Of a DNA stretch of 10,000 nucleotides, positions 1 through 7,014 are shown piece after piece. The number at the start of each line of letters is the position of its first letter. Positions within the stretch are counted from its first letter, which is position 1. Under the pieces are notes generated by a model, which had not been told where the DNA came from, did no database searches, and worked only from the letters and a program-made list of their open reading frames with translations. The position numbers were made by a program, and so were the translations under genes. Source of the DNA: Thiobacillus sp. (lineage in GTDB: Bacteria; Pseudomonadota; Gammaproteobacteria; Burkholderiales; Thiobacillaceae); the NCBI GenBank assembly GCA_020216925.1, contig JAIWOL010000003.1, positions 1-10,000 on the forward strand, read 5' to 3'.

Positions 1-717
1 GACAAGCGCTCGCGCGGCGCCTTCGGCGAGGTGCAGCTCGAAGCCCTGGTAAGAAACAGCCTGCCGCCCGACGCCTACGTTTTCCAGTCCGCGCTCAAGA
101 GCGGCGCGCGCGCCGACTGCATTCTGGTACTCCCCAAGCCCACGGGCCGGGTGTGCGTTGACTCGAAATTCCCCCTGGAAAATTACAGCCGCATGTTCGA
201 CAACAGCCTGGGCCCGGCCGAGCGAGATGCCGCACGCCGTCAGTTCAAGGCCGACGTGAAAAAACATGCCGACGACATCGCGGCCAAATACATTGTCGCG
301 GGTGAAACGTCGGATGGCGCAGTCATGTTCCTGCCTGCCGAAGCCGTATTCGCTGAAATCCATGCCTATCACCCCGACCTGGTCGAGCACGCACAGAAAA
401 AGCGCGTCTGGCTCACCTCGCCCACCACCCTGATGGCCGTTCTCAACACCGCGCGCGCAGTCATCCGCGATTCGGAAACACGGCGAATGGCCCACGTCAT
501 CAAGGATGAGCTGGCAAAACTCGCCAGGGATTTTTCGCGCTTCGACGATCGCATGCAAAAGCTCGCCAGCCACATCGAACAGGCCAGCAGGGATGTGGGC
601 GAGGTGCGGATTTCCAGCGACAAGATCAGCAAGCGCTTTGCACAGATCGAACGAGTAGAACTCGATCCCCCTTCCGGCGAAGCCGGCGCCTTGCGGCGCC
701 TCGACCACGACGAATGA
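1..717 (+). CDS. rmuC: DNA recombination protein RmuC, C-terminal part (5' end outside window)
   Basis: The reading frame is open from base 1 and gives 238 residues ending at TGA 715-717. About half of a typical RmuC (E. coli 475 aa) is visible; the N-terminal membrane anchor and coiled coil lie upstream of the window. RmuC-type sequences seen, numbered from base 1: RGAFGEVQLEALV (5-17), RADCILVLP (37-45), VCVDSKFPLENY (51-62), MFLPAEAVFAEI (109-120) and VWLTSPTTLMAVL (136-148). D39 together with D54-x-K56 fits the PD-(D/E)xK nuclease-like core predicted for the family. A helical tail (about 165-220) follows. RmuC is known to limit recombination at inverted repeats, and a nuclease activity is predicted rather than shown. 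Its stop overlaps the mtfA start by 4 bp (ATGA), which suggests one transcript and coupled translation. Family assignment is firm; the true start cannot be seen. Confidence 0.93.
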   Translation, partial: DKRSRGAFGEVQLEALVRNSLPPDAYVFQSALKSGARADCILVLPKPTGRVCVDSKFPLENYSRMFDNSLGPAERDAARRQFKADVKKHADDIAAKYIVAGETSDGAVMFLPAEAVFAEIHAYHPDLVEHAQKKRVWLTSPTTLMAVLNTARAVIRDSETRRMAHVIKDELAKLARDFSRFDDRMQKLASHIEQASRDVGEVRISSDKISKRFAQIERVELDPPSGEAGALRRLDHDE

Positions 718-1487
718 TCAGTTTCAAGCGCTGGCGCCGCGAACGCACCCTGGCCCGCTGCCGCATCCCGCAGACGGAATTCGATGCAGCCATCAGCCGT
801 CTGCCTCTTCTCGCGGGACTCGCGCGGCAGGAACTGGACACCCTGCATGATCAGGCCAGTCTGCTGCTGGCTGACAAAAGCTTTTCCGCCGCAGGCGGCG
901 CGGAAGTCGAACGGTCCGTACAACTGCACATCGCCCTGCAAGCCTGCCTGCTCACCCTCCACCTGGACGAAACCAGTTATCGCGGCTGGCACGAAATCAT
1001 TCTGTATCCCGCTGAATTTCTGCGCCCACGCGAAGAAGTCGACGAAGCCGGCGTAGTGCATGTCGGCCGCGACATCCTGGCCGGCGAATCATGGCACGGC
1101 GGTCCACTGGTGCTCTCTATCGCAGACGTGGAAGCCAGCGGCCAGCTCGATGGCTTCAACGTCGTGATCCACGAGTTTGCCCACAAACTCGACATGCTCA
1201 ACGGCGACGCCAATGGCTTCCCGCCACTGCATCGAGGAATGAACGCTGCCGACTGGGCGCGCGATTTCAGCGCCGCCTACGAAGATCTGTGCGGGCAGGT
1301 CGACGCCGGCGAGGATACGCTTGTCGATCCTTACGCCAGCACCAGCCCGGCCGAATTCTTTGCTGTCGCCACGGAAATGTTCTTCGAAGTCCCCGACCTG
1401 CTCATCGACACCTATCCGGCTGTCTATGCCCATCTGCAACAGTTCTACCGCCAGGATCCCCTGGCCAGGCTGGGCCGGCCCACATGA
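714..1487 (+). CDS. mtfA: MtfA, Mlc titration factor family zinc metallopeptidase (M90)
   Basis: 257 aa, close to E. coli MtfA (265 aa). The gluzincin motif HEFAHKLDM is at residues 153-161: H153 and H157 should bind zinc and E154 is the catalytic base. A downstream conserved block SPAEFFAVATEMFF (211-224) carries the likely third zinc ligand, probably E214. Other family-like stretches are WHEIILYP (92-99) and GPLVLSIADV (130-139). No signal peptide or membrane segment, so cytosolic. In E. coli MtfA is a peptidase that binds the glucose repressor Mlc and so affects ptsG expression. Whether Mlc exists in this organism cannot be told, so the physiological partner is open. The ATG at 714 overlaps the rmuC stop as ATGA, and the stop overlaps the next gene's ATG in the same way. 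There is no good Shine-Dalgarno upstream, consistent with coupled translation. Confidence 0.93.
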   Translation: MISFKRWRRERTLARCRIPQTEFDAAISRLPLLAGLARQELDTLHDQASLLLADKSFSAAGGAEVERSVQLHIALQACLLTLHLDETSYRGWHEIILYPAEFLRPREEVDEAGVVHVGRDILAGESWHGGPLVLSIADVEASGQLDGFNVVIHEFAHKLDMLNGDANGFPPLHRGMNAADWARDFSAAYEDLCGQVDAGEDTLVDPYASTSPAEFFAVATEMFFEVPDLLIDTYPAVYAHLQQFYRQDPLARLGRPT

Positions 1488-2647
1488 AACCGCTGGCCGT
1501 CGCAGCCCGCAGCCAGGACATTGCGCCTTTCCATGTGATGGACATCCTCGCGCGCGCAAAAGCCCTGGAAGCCCTGGGCCGCGACATCATCCATCTCGAA
1601 ATCGGCGAGCCCGATTTCGCCACCCCTGCGCCCATCGTCAAAGCCGGTATCCGGGCGCTTGCCGCCGGCCAAACCCACTACACCAGTGCGCTGGGTCTGC
1701 CGCAACTGCGCGAAGCCATCGCGGGTTTTTATGCGTCGCGCTGGCATGTTGCAGTCGATCCCGGTCGCATCGTCGTCACGCCCGGCGCGTCTGGCGCGCT
1801 CTTTCTGGCGCTCGGCCTGCTCGCCGGCCCGGGCGACGAAGTGCTGATGGCCGACCCCGGCTATCCCTGCAACCGCCACTTCACCCGCTTCTGCGAAGCG
1901 CGCGCAGTTTCGGTACCGGTGGATGCGCACAGCGGCTTCCAGCTATCGCTCGACCTGATCGAACGCCACGCCACTGCCGCCACCCGGGCCGTGCTGATCG
2001 CCAGCCCGTCCAATCCAACCGGCACCACGCTGCCTTTCGCAGAACTGGCTCGCATCCGCGACTGGTGCGCCGATCGCCGCATTGCACTCGTCGTCGACGA
2101 AATCTATCTCGCGTTGACCTACGACAGCCCTGAACAGAGCGCCTCACGCTGGGACGACGTGTTCGTCATCAACAGCTTCTCAAAATATTTCCTGATGACC
2201 GGCTGGCGGCTTGGGTGGCTCGCCGCGCCGGCATGGGCCATGCCTGCGCTAGAGCGATTGGCTCAGAACCTCTTTCTTGCGGCGCCCACGCCGGCGCAAC
2301 ATGCCGCACTTGCGGCCTTTCTGCCCGAGACTCTCGACTGGCTGGAAGCGCGAAAAACGGAATTGCGGCAGCGTCGAGATTTTTTCCTGCCCGCCCTGCG
2401 GACACTCGGTTTTGTCATACCGGCCGCCCCCCAGGGAGCGTTCTATCTCTATGCGGATTGCAGCGCTCTCATCGATGACAGCCACCGCCTTGCCCGCCTT
2501 TTGCTGGAGGAAGCCAACGTAGCCGCCACTCCCGGGCTCGATTTCGGCCGCCACGGCGCCGCCCGCCATTTGCGTTTTGCCTATACCCAGCCATTGCACC
2601 GTCTGTCCGAAGCAGCTGCGCGTCTGAAACGTTTCTTGCAGGCGTAA
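1484..2647 (+). CDS. Fold-type I PLP-dependent aminotransferase (class I/II, AspC-like)
   Basis: 387 aa, normal length for the family. The start at ATG 1484 overlaps the mtfA stop as ATGA; an in-frame open region reaches back to 1091 but lies over mtfA and is not the real start. Motifs: GEPDFATP (41-48) at the N-terminal substrate region, TPGASGALFLAL (99-110) for the cofactor phosphate, SNPTG (176-180) with N177, VVDEIY (203-208) with D205 for the pyridine nitrogen, SFSKYFLMTGWRLGW (231-245) with K234 as the Schiff-base lysine, and LRFAY (363-367) with R364 as the carboxylate-binding arginine. All catalytic positions are present. Cytosolic. Substrate is not decided by sequence: aspartate, aromatic, alanine or N-acetyl-LL-diaminopimelate type enzymes share these motifs. 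It is the last gene of the plus-strand operon, and its TAA stop sits in the A-run of the shared terminator. Confidence 0.92.
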   Translation: MKPLAVAARSQDIAPFHVMDILARAKALEALGRDIIHLEIGEPDFATPAPIVKAGIRALAAGQTHYTSALGLPQLREAIAGFYASRWHVAVDPGRIVVTPGASGALFLALGLLAGPGDEVLMADPGYPCNRHFTRFCEARAVSVPVDAHSGFQLSLDLIERHATAATRAVLIASPSNPTGTTLPFAELARIRDWCADRRIALVVDEIYLALTYDSPEQSASRWDDVFVINSFSKYFLMTGWRLGWLAAPAWAMPALERLAQNLFLAAPTPAQHAALAAFLPETLDWLEARKTELRQRRDFFLPALRTLGFVIPAAPQGAFYLYADCSALIDDSHRLARLLLEEANVAATPGLDFGRHGAARHLRFAYTQPLHRLSEAAARLKRFLQA

Positions 2648-2675
2648 AAAAACCGGCCCGAAGGCCGGCTTTCAG
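2646..2675. terminator. Bidirectional intrinsic terminator between convergent genes
   Basis: A perfect 6-bp stem, CCGGCC (2653-2658) with GGCCGG (2663-2668), encloses a 4-base loop. Read on the minus strand the loop is TTCG closed by C-G, the very stable cUUCGg tetraloop, and it is followed by seven Ts (2652 down to 2646). That makes a strong terminator for the minus-strand lipoprotein gene. On the plus strand the hairpin is followed only by C plus TTT and then mixed sequence, so it is a weaker terminator for the aminotransferase, whose stop codon lies within the A-run. It probably ends both transcripts. Confidence 0.85.
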
Positions 2676-2686
2676 CTGAGCCAAGA

Positions 2687-2920
2687 TTACTTGGCAGCGT
2701 CGGCGGGCGCGGCAGCGTCGGCGGGCGCGGCAGCATCAGCGGGCGCAGCAGCGTCAGCGGGCGCAGCAGCGTCAGCGGGCGCAGCCTCCATCGGAGCAGC
2801 AGCTTCCGGAGCCGGAGCTTCAGCGGCAGGAGTTTCGGCAGGCGCAGCAGCTTCTTCTTTTTTGCCGCAAGCGGTCATGGCAACTGCCAGCAGAGCAGCC
2901 AGGAGGACAGAATATTTCAT
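2687..2920 (-). CDS. Small Ala/Pro-rich lipoprotein with C-terminal hexapeptide repeats
   Basis: 77 aa. The N-terminus is a lipoprotein signal: K2, hydrophobic core 5-14, then MTAC with the lipidated cysteine at C18. The -3 residue is M rather than the usual L, V or I, a tolerated variation. G19 at +2 is not aspartate, so outer-membrane sorting is expected. After GKKEE the mature protein is almost only A, P, E and D, ending in five exact APADAA units (47-76) and a final K. There is no catalytic motif and probably no globular fold; it may be an extended periplasmic linker. A Shine-Dalgarno AAAGGGA (2927-2933) precedes ATG, and the UUCG terminator follows 11 bases after the stop. The opposite strand is also open here, but only this strand has the signal peptide, ribosome site and terminator. 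Similar small lipoproteins are common in betaproteobacteria; function unknown. Confidence 0.82.
   Translation of the reverse strand: MKYSVLLAALLAVAMTACGKKEEAAAPAETPAAEAPAPEAAAPMEAAPADAAAPADAAAPADAAAPADAAAPADAAK
2694..2783. repeat. Five tandem 18-bp coding repeats
   Basis: Units at 2694, 2712, 2730, 2748 and 2766 follow the plus-strand consensus GCAGCGTCRGCGGGCGCR. Units 1 and 2 are identical, units 4 and 5 are identical, and unit 3 differs from units 4-5 at one base. Each unit encodes APADAA on the minus strand, so changes in copy number keep the lipoprotein in frame. Confidence 0.93.
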
Positions 2921-2996
2921 TTGATTTCCCTTTACTTACGATTAATAACCCACACCATAGATCGGTCCGGGACTTGTGATCCAGCCGACGCGCGGA

Positions 2997-3027
2997 ATTC
3001 TAGCAAATCGGGAAAAGAAAACCACAA
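2997..3027 (-). promoter_or_regulatory. Candidate promoter for the small lipoprotein gene
   Basis: On the minus strand an extended -10, TGC followed by TAGAAT (hexamer 2997-3002, TGC 3003-3005), lies in an AT-rich patch. A loose -35, TTGTGG (3022-3027), has a 19-base spacer, longer than ideal. Transcription would start near 2990 and leave a leader of about 70 bases. The rest of the 161-bp gap between mshN and the lipoprotein shows only weak short hairpins near 3047-3077 with no T-run, so read-through from mshN is also possible. Confidence 0.35.
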
Positions 3028-3081
3028 TCTATTAAATTTCTTCAATTGCCGGCACGGCGCGTTGCCTTATCGCAACAAACG

Positions 3082-4095
3082 CTACCGGATTTGATTGTTT
3101 TGGAGTTTGTCCTGAAGAAACTTCACCACGTCGGCATTGAACACGCCATGGGTCAGCGCCTGCGCGAAAACTTCACGCGCCTCGGCAATCCGGCCATTTG
3201 CTTCGAGCGACAAACCCAGACCCAGCAACCAGCCCCCCTGTCCTGGTTCAAGGCTCAAAGCCTGCTGATAAGCCGCAATTGCCCGATCATGTTGATTTAA
3301 CCTGGCATAGAGCGCGCCGCGTAAAGCATGATCGGCCGGACGCAGCCCATCGCCGCCCCGCTCCAGCCAGACCAGCGCCTCGGCATCACGGTTACTGTCT
3401 GCCAGCAGACGCCCGGCTGCCACCGCGACCCCGGGCGACCTGGCGTGCGTGTAGCTTGTTTCAAGCACCCGATACGCGGCTTCGTTTTCGCCAGCGTCTC
3501 GCGACAATGCAGCCAGTGCAATAGCCGCATCCGCAAACGCCGGTTTACGCTGCAATGCAAGTCGATAGCGCGCCTTCGCAAGTTCGCCGTCACCCGCCCG
3601 TCGGGCCTGCTCGGCATGGGCGAACAATTGGCGGGCTTCGGTTTCCGCATCGGGCTCTACCGCCGTTTTGATTTCAGGTGAAACCTGCGCTGCAATTGAG
3701 TTGACGGGCATGGGTACAACCAGTGCCGCCTGCGGAACTGCGCTTGCAGCCGGTTCTGTCTGTCCGTGAGACGGTGTGCTGCGCTTGCCGACGGGCGCGG
3801 GCAATTTGCCATCTGCAATACGGCGCTCTTCTGCAGGCGGCGCGGGCAAATCTGCCCTGGCATCGTCTCCGGCATGGTTCATGGATGCGACGACTGCCTG
3901 TGCTGGCTCGTGGCCCCGCCAGGCCAGCGCGCCCACAAGAACCAGGACGAGGACGGCCATGGCAATTGCCCCGGGATAAAAAAACTTCGGGCGGACGCGA
4001 AACTGACGACGCGACGGGGCAAAAGCCGCATGCATGTGTTCGGCTCCAGATTTTCGCGCATCGAGCTCGCGCAACATTTGATTGATGACACTCAT
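3082..4095 (-). CDS. mshN: MSHA pilus biogenesis protein MshN, TPR protein
   Basis: 337 aa starting at ATG 4095 with the family N-terminus MSVINQMLRELDARKS; the frame is open upstream to 4341, but that part lies over mshM and is not the gene. A GGGGA ribosome site (4101-4105) is 5 bases from the start. One membrane segment (about 40-59) follows a short cytoplasmic tail, so most of the protein should be periplasmic. A Pro/Ala-rich linker (about 63-150) leads to a tetratricopeptide region (about 153-325), with recognisable units at 153-186, 255-286 and 287-320. MshN is an accessory protein of MSHA pilus assembly, possibly a scaffold near the secretin; its exact role is poorly defined. It starts 11 bases after the mshM stop. 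In known MSHA operons mshE and mshG follow, but here the next gene is the unrelated lipoprotein. Confidence 0.88.
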   Translation of the reverse strand: MSVINQMLRELDARKSGAEHMHAAFAPSRRQFRVRPKFFYPGAIAMAVLVLVLVGALAWRGHEPAQAVVASMNHAGDDARADLPAPPAEERRIADGKLPAPVGKRSTPSHGQTEPAASAVPQAALVVPMPVNSIAAQVSPEIKTAVEPDAETEARQLFAHAEQARRAGDGELAKARYRLALQRKPAFADAAIALAALSRDAGENEAAYRVLETSYTHARSPGVAVAAGRLLADSNRDAEALVWLERGGDGLRPADHALRGALYARLNQHDRAIAAYQQALSLEPGQGGWLLGLGLSLEANGRIAEAREVFAQALTHGVFNADVVKFLQDKLQNNQIR

Positions 4096-4106
4096 TGCAT
4101 TCCCCG

Positions 4107-5009
4107 TCAGCCCTGGCCTGTATAACGACTCGCCAGCATCAGCACGCCAGCTAGCGCTATTGCGCCAGACAGCCACCAAATTGTTTTGGTCAAGCCGGAA
4201 CCTCGAACCGCCAGCGTGTCCCTGGCCGCTGTTTGCACCTCCTGCATACCCACACGACGCCGGCCCTGACCGGATGCGAGCATCATCGATTTGGTCGCCA
4301 GTACGTTGATCAATCGTGGCAGTCCCCTGGAAGCGCGCCATAGTAAAAGTCGCGCCCCAAGGGAGAATATTTCGCCTGTCGCACCCGCCACACGCAAACG
4401 ATGGCGCAGGTACGCCGCCACCTCACGCAGGGCAAGCGGTCGCAAGGCCGCATGGAAACTCACCCGCGTGAGAATCTGCCGGCTGCGTTTCTGGCGCAGC
4501 TTTTCCATCAGCTCGGTTTGACCGAAAAGCACCACTTGCAACAGTTTGCGCTTCTCGGTTTCAAGGTTGGTCAGCAAACGCACGGCTTCGAGCGTTTCGA
4601 CTGGCATGGCCTGCGCATCGTCGATCAAGACCACGGCTTGGCGATCCTGCCGTGCAAGCTCGATGAAATACCCTTGCAAACGATGTAATAGCGCCTCGCC
4701 GCCGCCCGCGTCCGACAGGCCGAATTCAAGCGCGATAGCCGCGTAAAGCCCACGGGGGTCGAGATTGGGGCTAGGGATGAATGCGGCTTGCCACACATCG
4801 GGCAGGGCAGCGAGCAGCCGGCGCAGCAGCAGGGTTTTGCCACTGCCGACCTCGCCCTCGACGACGAGGAACCCCTCGCCCCCCGCCAGCGCGTAGAGCA
4901 GGGTTTCGTAAGCATCGGCGTGAAGCCGGGAGGGGAAAAAGTATGTGGTATCGGGGGTGAGGCCAAACGGCGGTTCCGTCAGCCCAAAATGCCTCCACCA
5001 CACCGTCAT
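4107..5009 (-). CDS. mshM: MSHA biogenesis protein MshM, ExeA/GspA-like AAA ATPase
   Basis: 300 aa. The N-terminal FGLTEPPFGLTPD (8-20) is typical of the ExeA/MshM family. Walker A is GEVGSGKT (52-59), Walker B is VVLIDDAQ (126-133), and LLQVVLFGQTEL (156-167) fits sensor 1. The RASRGLPRLINVL stretch (225-237) is the sensor 2 / lid region. A single hydrophobic helix (276-293) near the C-terminus should anchor it in the inner membrane with the ATPase in the cytosol. ExeA relatives use ATP to help insert or assemble the secretin through the peptidoglycan; a like role for MshL is inferred. The C-terminus stops soon after the helix, so a periplasmic peptidoglycan-binding domain like that of ExeA is absent. 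ATG 5009 overlaps the mshL stop as ATGA, with no clear ribosome site of its own. Confidence 0.92.
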   Translation of the reverse strand: MTVWWRHFGLTEPPFGLTPDTTYFFPSRLHADAYETLLYALAGGEGFLVVEGEVGSGKTLLLRRLLAALPDVWQAAFIPSPNLDPRGLYAAIALEFGLSDAGGGEALLHRLQGYFIELARQDRQAVVLIDDAQAMPVETLEAVRLLTNLETEKRKLLQVVLFGQTELMEKLRQKRSRQILTRVSFHAALRPLALREVAAYLRHRLRVAGATGEIFSLGARLLLWRASRGLPRLINVLATKSMMLASGQGRRRVGMQEVQTAARDTLAVRGSGLTKTIWWLSGAIALAGVLMLASRYTGQG

Positions 5010-6661
5010 GGCCGGAAACGGGGCTCCGGCAGGGCGTAGTCGCGAAAGCGGCGCTGTGTGGCCTCCCTGTCGCGTGCCCAGTCCTCATCTTCATGAATCA
5101 GCGTGGTCTTGATGAGTACGACCAGCTCGCGCTTGCGATTGCTCTGGCTGGTATTGCCAAACAGCTCGCCCAATATGGGAATCTCGCCCAGAAGCGGCAG
5201 GCGATTTTTCCTGTCGTCGAAGGTCTGACTCATCAACCCCCCGATAGCGACGATCTGGCCGTCCTTCAGGCGTACCACGCTATCGGTTTCGGAGATGCTG
5301 CTGGAGGCGAGCGGCAAGGTGAGTTCGCCAAACTGGGATCCCAGATTGATCACTTTCTTGTTTTCGACCACGTTGCTGACGGAGGGGCGGACATGCAGGG
5401 TGATATTGTTGCGATCGTCGATCTGCGGCGTGACATCGAGCGCGATGCCAGAAAAGAAGGGCTGCACAGTCACGGTGGGCGGCGTGGGCGCCACACCAAG
5501 CGCGCCGGGCGTGCCGCCGGTCATTTCGGTGACGAAAAAGTCGTCGGTTCCCACACGCAACACGGCCTTCTGGTTGTTGGTGGTGGCAATACGCGGACTC
5601 GACAGCACGTGTACCGAGCCCTGACTCTTGATGAGATTGATGACCGCGGCGAAATCGCCGTCGTTGAACGCAAGACTGAACAGGCCGTTGGCGGGGGTGA
5701 GCGCGCCAGGGATGTTGCCGCCCAAGGCATCTCCGACCGATCCGGTCACACTTTTATTGAGGCCGAAGTTACCCAGCGCCGCCCCCTGCGAGAACTGCGG
5801 ACCGGTGAGTTTGGCCCAGTTGACGCCCGACTGGTAGCCGTCGTTCAGCTGTACTTCCAGAATCTTGGCCTCCAGCATCACTTGCCGGCCAGCGACGAGC
5901 TCGGTGGTGCGCAGGAATTTTTCCACCAGATGCAGGCTGGACGGCGCAGCCTTGACGATGATGACGCCTGACTGCGGGCTGACCACGACACTGCCATTGT
6001 CGCCAACGATGGCTTTCAGCGAAGCCGTGACTTCTTCCCAGAATTTCGAATCGGTCGTGGTTTGTACGCTACTGGTCTCGAGCGATTTCGAAGCGCTGGC
6101 GGCGCCGCTCGCCGTGGTGCCGCCGGCGCTGGCCCCCGAGAGGCTGACGGAGCCGGACACCACGCGCATGTCCGACATGCCCTTGCGTTGCATGGCAAGC
6201 GCATTCAACTGATAGATGCGGGTTTGCGCCGCCGGCGAAGGCACAATGATGCGTCGTCCCTGCACTTCGTAGTCGTAACCGTAGAGCGCGCGGATGGCTT
6301 CCATGGCTTCGGGCACGGTCACGTCCTTGAGATTGAGCGTGAGCGTGCCGGCCACATCCGGATGCACCAGCATGCTGTAGGGCGTGCCGGTGACCATGCC
6401 CATGAATACCTCGCTGGCCTTGGCGTTGTTCACGCTGAGGCTGAAACGCGGTTCCGGCAACGGTTTTGCGGCGGGGGGCGCAACGCGCACCGCATCCATC
6501 ACAGCCTGCTGCACCGCCGGCGGCGGCGCGACCGTGGCGGCGGGAGGCGCAACAGGGGTTTCCAGGGCGGCATCGATGGCCTGCTTGCCACTCTGGCCGA
6601 ACGGGGTGGCGCAGCCAGACACGACGAGACAGGCGAGCACGAGGGTTGGCTTGAGTTTCAT
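5006..6661 (-). CDS. mshL: MSHA pilus outer-membrane secretin MshL
   Basis: 551 aa lipoprotein secretin forming the outer-membrane pore for the pilus. The signal peptide ends in VVSGC with lipidated C17, followed by A18, which fits outer-membrane sorting. A Pro/Ala linker (about 35-70) precedes an STN/N0-like domain (about 72-140). A Ser/Gly/Thr-rich insert (about 169-204) is followed by a second periplasmic N domain (about 205-256). The secretin core runs about 260-522, with VLSSPRIATTNNQKA (352-366) and the signature LPLLGEIPILGELFG (488-502). The start at 6661 is chosen because a strong GGAGG sits 8 bases upstream and it gives a clean signal peptide. An ATG at 6682, overlapping the mshK stop as TGATG, would add seven residues but has no such site. 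A frame open to 6991 overlaps mshK and is not coding. Family and role are firm. Confidence 0.94.
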   Translation of the reverse strand: MKLKPTLVLACLVVSGCATPFGQSGKQAIDAALETPVAPPAATVAPPPAVQQAVMDAVRVAPPAAKPLPEPRFSLSVNNAKASEVFMGMVTGTPYSMLVHPDVAGTLTLNLKDVTVPEAMEAIRALYGYDYEVQGRRIIVPSPAAQTRIYQLNALAMQRKGMSDMRVVSGSVSLSGASAGGTTASGAASASKSLETSSVQTTTDSKFWEEVTASLKAIVGDNGSVVVSPQSGVIIVKAAPSSLHLVEKFLRTTELVAGRQVMLEAKILEVQLNDGYQSGVNWAKLTGPQFSQGAALGNFGLNKSVTGSVGDALGGNIPGALTPANGLFSLAFNDGDFAAVINLIKSQGSVHVLSSPRIATTNNQKAVLRVGTDDFFVTEMTGGTPGALGVAPTPPTVTVQPFFSGIALDVTPQIDDRNNITLHVRPSVSNVVENKKVINLGSQFGELTLPLASSSISETDSVVRLKDGQIVAIGGLMSQTFDDRKNRLPLLGEIPILGELFGNTSQSNRKRELVVLIKTTLIHEDEDWARDREATQRRFRDYALPEPRFRP

Positions 6662-6669
6662 TCTGGATG

Positions 6670-6674
6670 CCTCC
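6670..6674 (-). promoter_or_regulatory. Strong Shine-Dalgarno deciding the mshL start
   Basis: GGAGG on the minus strand, 8 bases before ATG 6661 and just downstream of the mshK stop (6682-6684). It is the clearest ribosome site in the operon and favours 6661 over the upstream ATG at 6682. It may raise secretin translation relative to its coupled neighbours. Confidence 0.75.
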
Positions 6675-6681
6675 GCATACA

Positions 6682-7014
6682 TCAGTGTTTGTTTTTCGAA
6701 GGGCGGATACGCACTGCCGGATCGAGCAGGTAAACCTTGCGGCGTCCGGCAGGCCCCGCGATCACAATGCCGTCTTCCCGGATGGCGACGACGCGGCCAC
6801 CTTCCACGGTTTCGCCCAGGCGCACCGTGGTGCCCCCGTACCAGGCAACCGACTGTTTGCCGTTGACGCGCACCCAGGCAAGCTCGGCCCGGGGCTGCGC
6901 GCCACCTTTGCCTGCCTGCGAGCCGGGCGGCGCAGTCGGATCGATCGCCGCAATCGCTTGGCCAGTCAGGAGCAGGCCGGCCAGCACCCATGCGGATTTC
7001 AAAGTCGCGCCCAC
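6682..7014 (-). CDS. mshK: MSHA biogenesis protein MshK, predicted secretin-associated periplasmic protein
   Basis: 110 aa, starting at GTG 7014. This start has a GGGAG (7020-7024) 5 bases upstream and gives a complete signal peptide, with K6, hydrophobic core 9-17 and likely cleavage after AIA (20-22). The mature protein begins with the IDPTAPP sequence typical of MshK (24-30). A small beta-rich C-terminal domain follows, with LAWVRVNGKQSVAWYGG, GETVEGGRVVAI and KVYLLDP, resembling the short domains of PilP/GspC-type proteins that link the inner-membrane complex to the secretin. A TTG at 7002 overlapping the mshJ stop is possible but has no ribosome site; the ATG at 7110 lies deep within mshJ and would spoil the signal peptide. 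It overlaps mshJ by 16 bp. Role as an MshL partner is inferred from family and position. Confidence 0.83.
   Translation of the reverse strand: MGATLKSAWVLAGLLLTGQAIAAIDPTAPPGSQAGKGGAQPRAELAWVRVNGKQSVAWYGGTTVRLGETVEGGRVVAIREDGIVIAGPAGRRKVYLLDPAVRIRPSKNKH

Noticed and set aside
626-1559. Several minus-strand open frames over rmuC and mtfA
   Set aside because: They are antisense to genes with conserved motifs and show no domain, start signal or operon logic.
2691-2924. 77-codon Ala/Ser/Gly frame on the plus strand over the lipoprotein gene
   Set aside because: It arises because the 18-bp repeat is open on both strands; the minus strand has the signal peptide, Shine-Dalgarno and terminator.
3047-3077. 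Possible terminator after mshN
   Set aside because: Only a 5-bp stem (GTTGC/GCAAC) and a 4-bp stem (GCCG/CGGC) with no following T-run on the minus strand; too weak to call.
4096-4341. Upstream in-frame extension of mshN
   Set aside because: It overlaps the end of mshM and has no family similarity; the conserved MSVINQML start is at 4095.
5093-5971. 292-codon open frame on the plus strand, antisense to mshL
   Set aside because: It lies wholly inside the clear secretin gene; the product is low-quality H/R/D/G-rich sequence with no motif, as expected for a shadow frame in GC-rich DNA.
6662-6991. Upstream in-frame extension of mshL
   Set aside because: It overlaps mshK in another frame, is Arg/Gly/Pro-rich and would bury the lipoprotein signal peptide; GGAGG marks the start at 6661.
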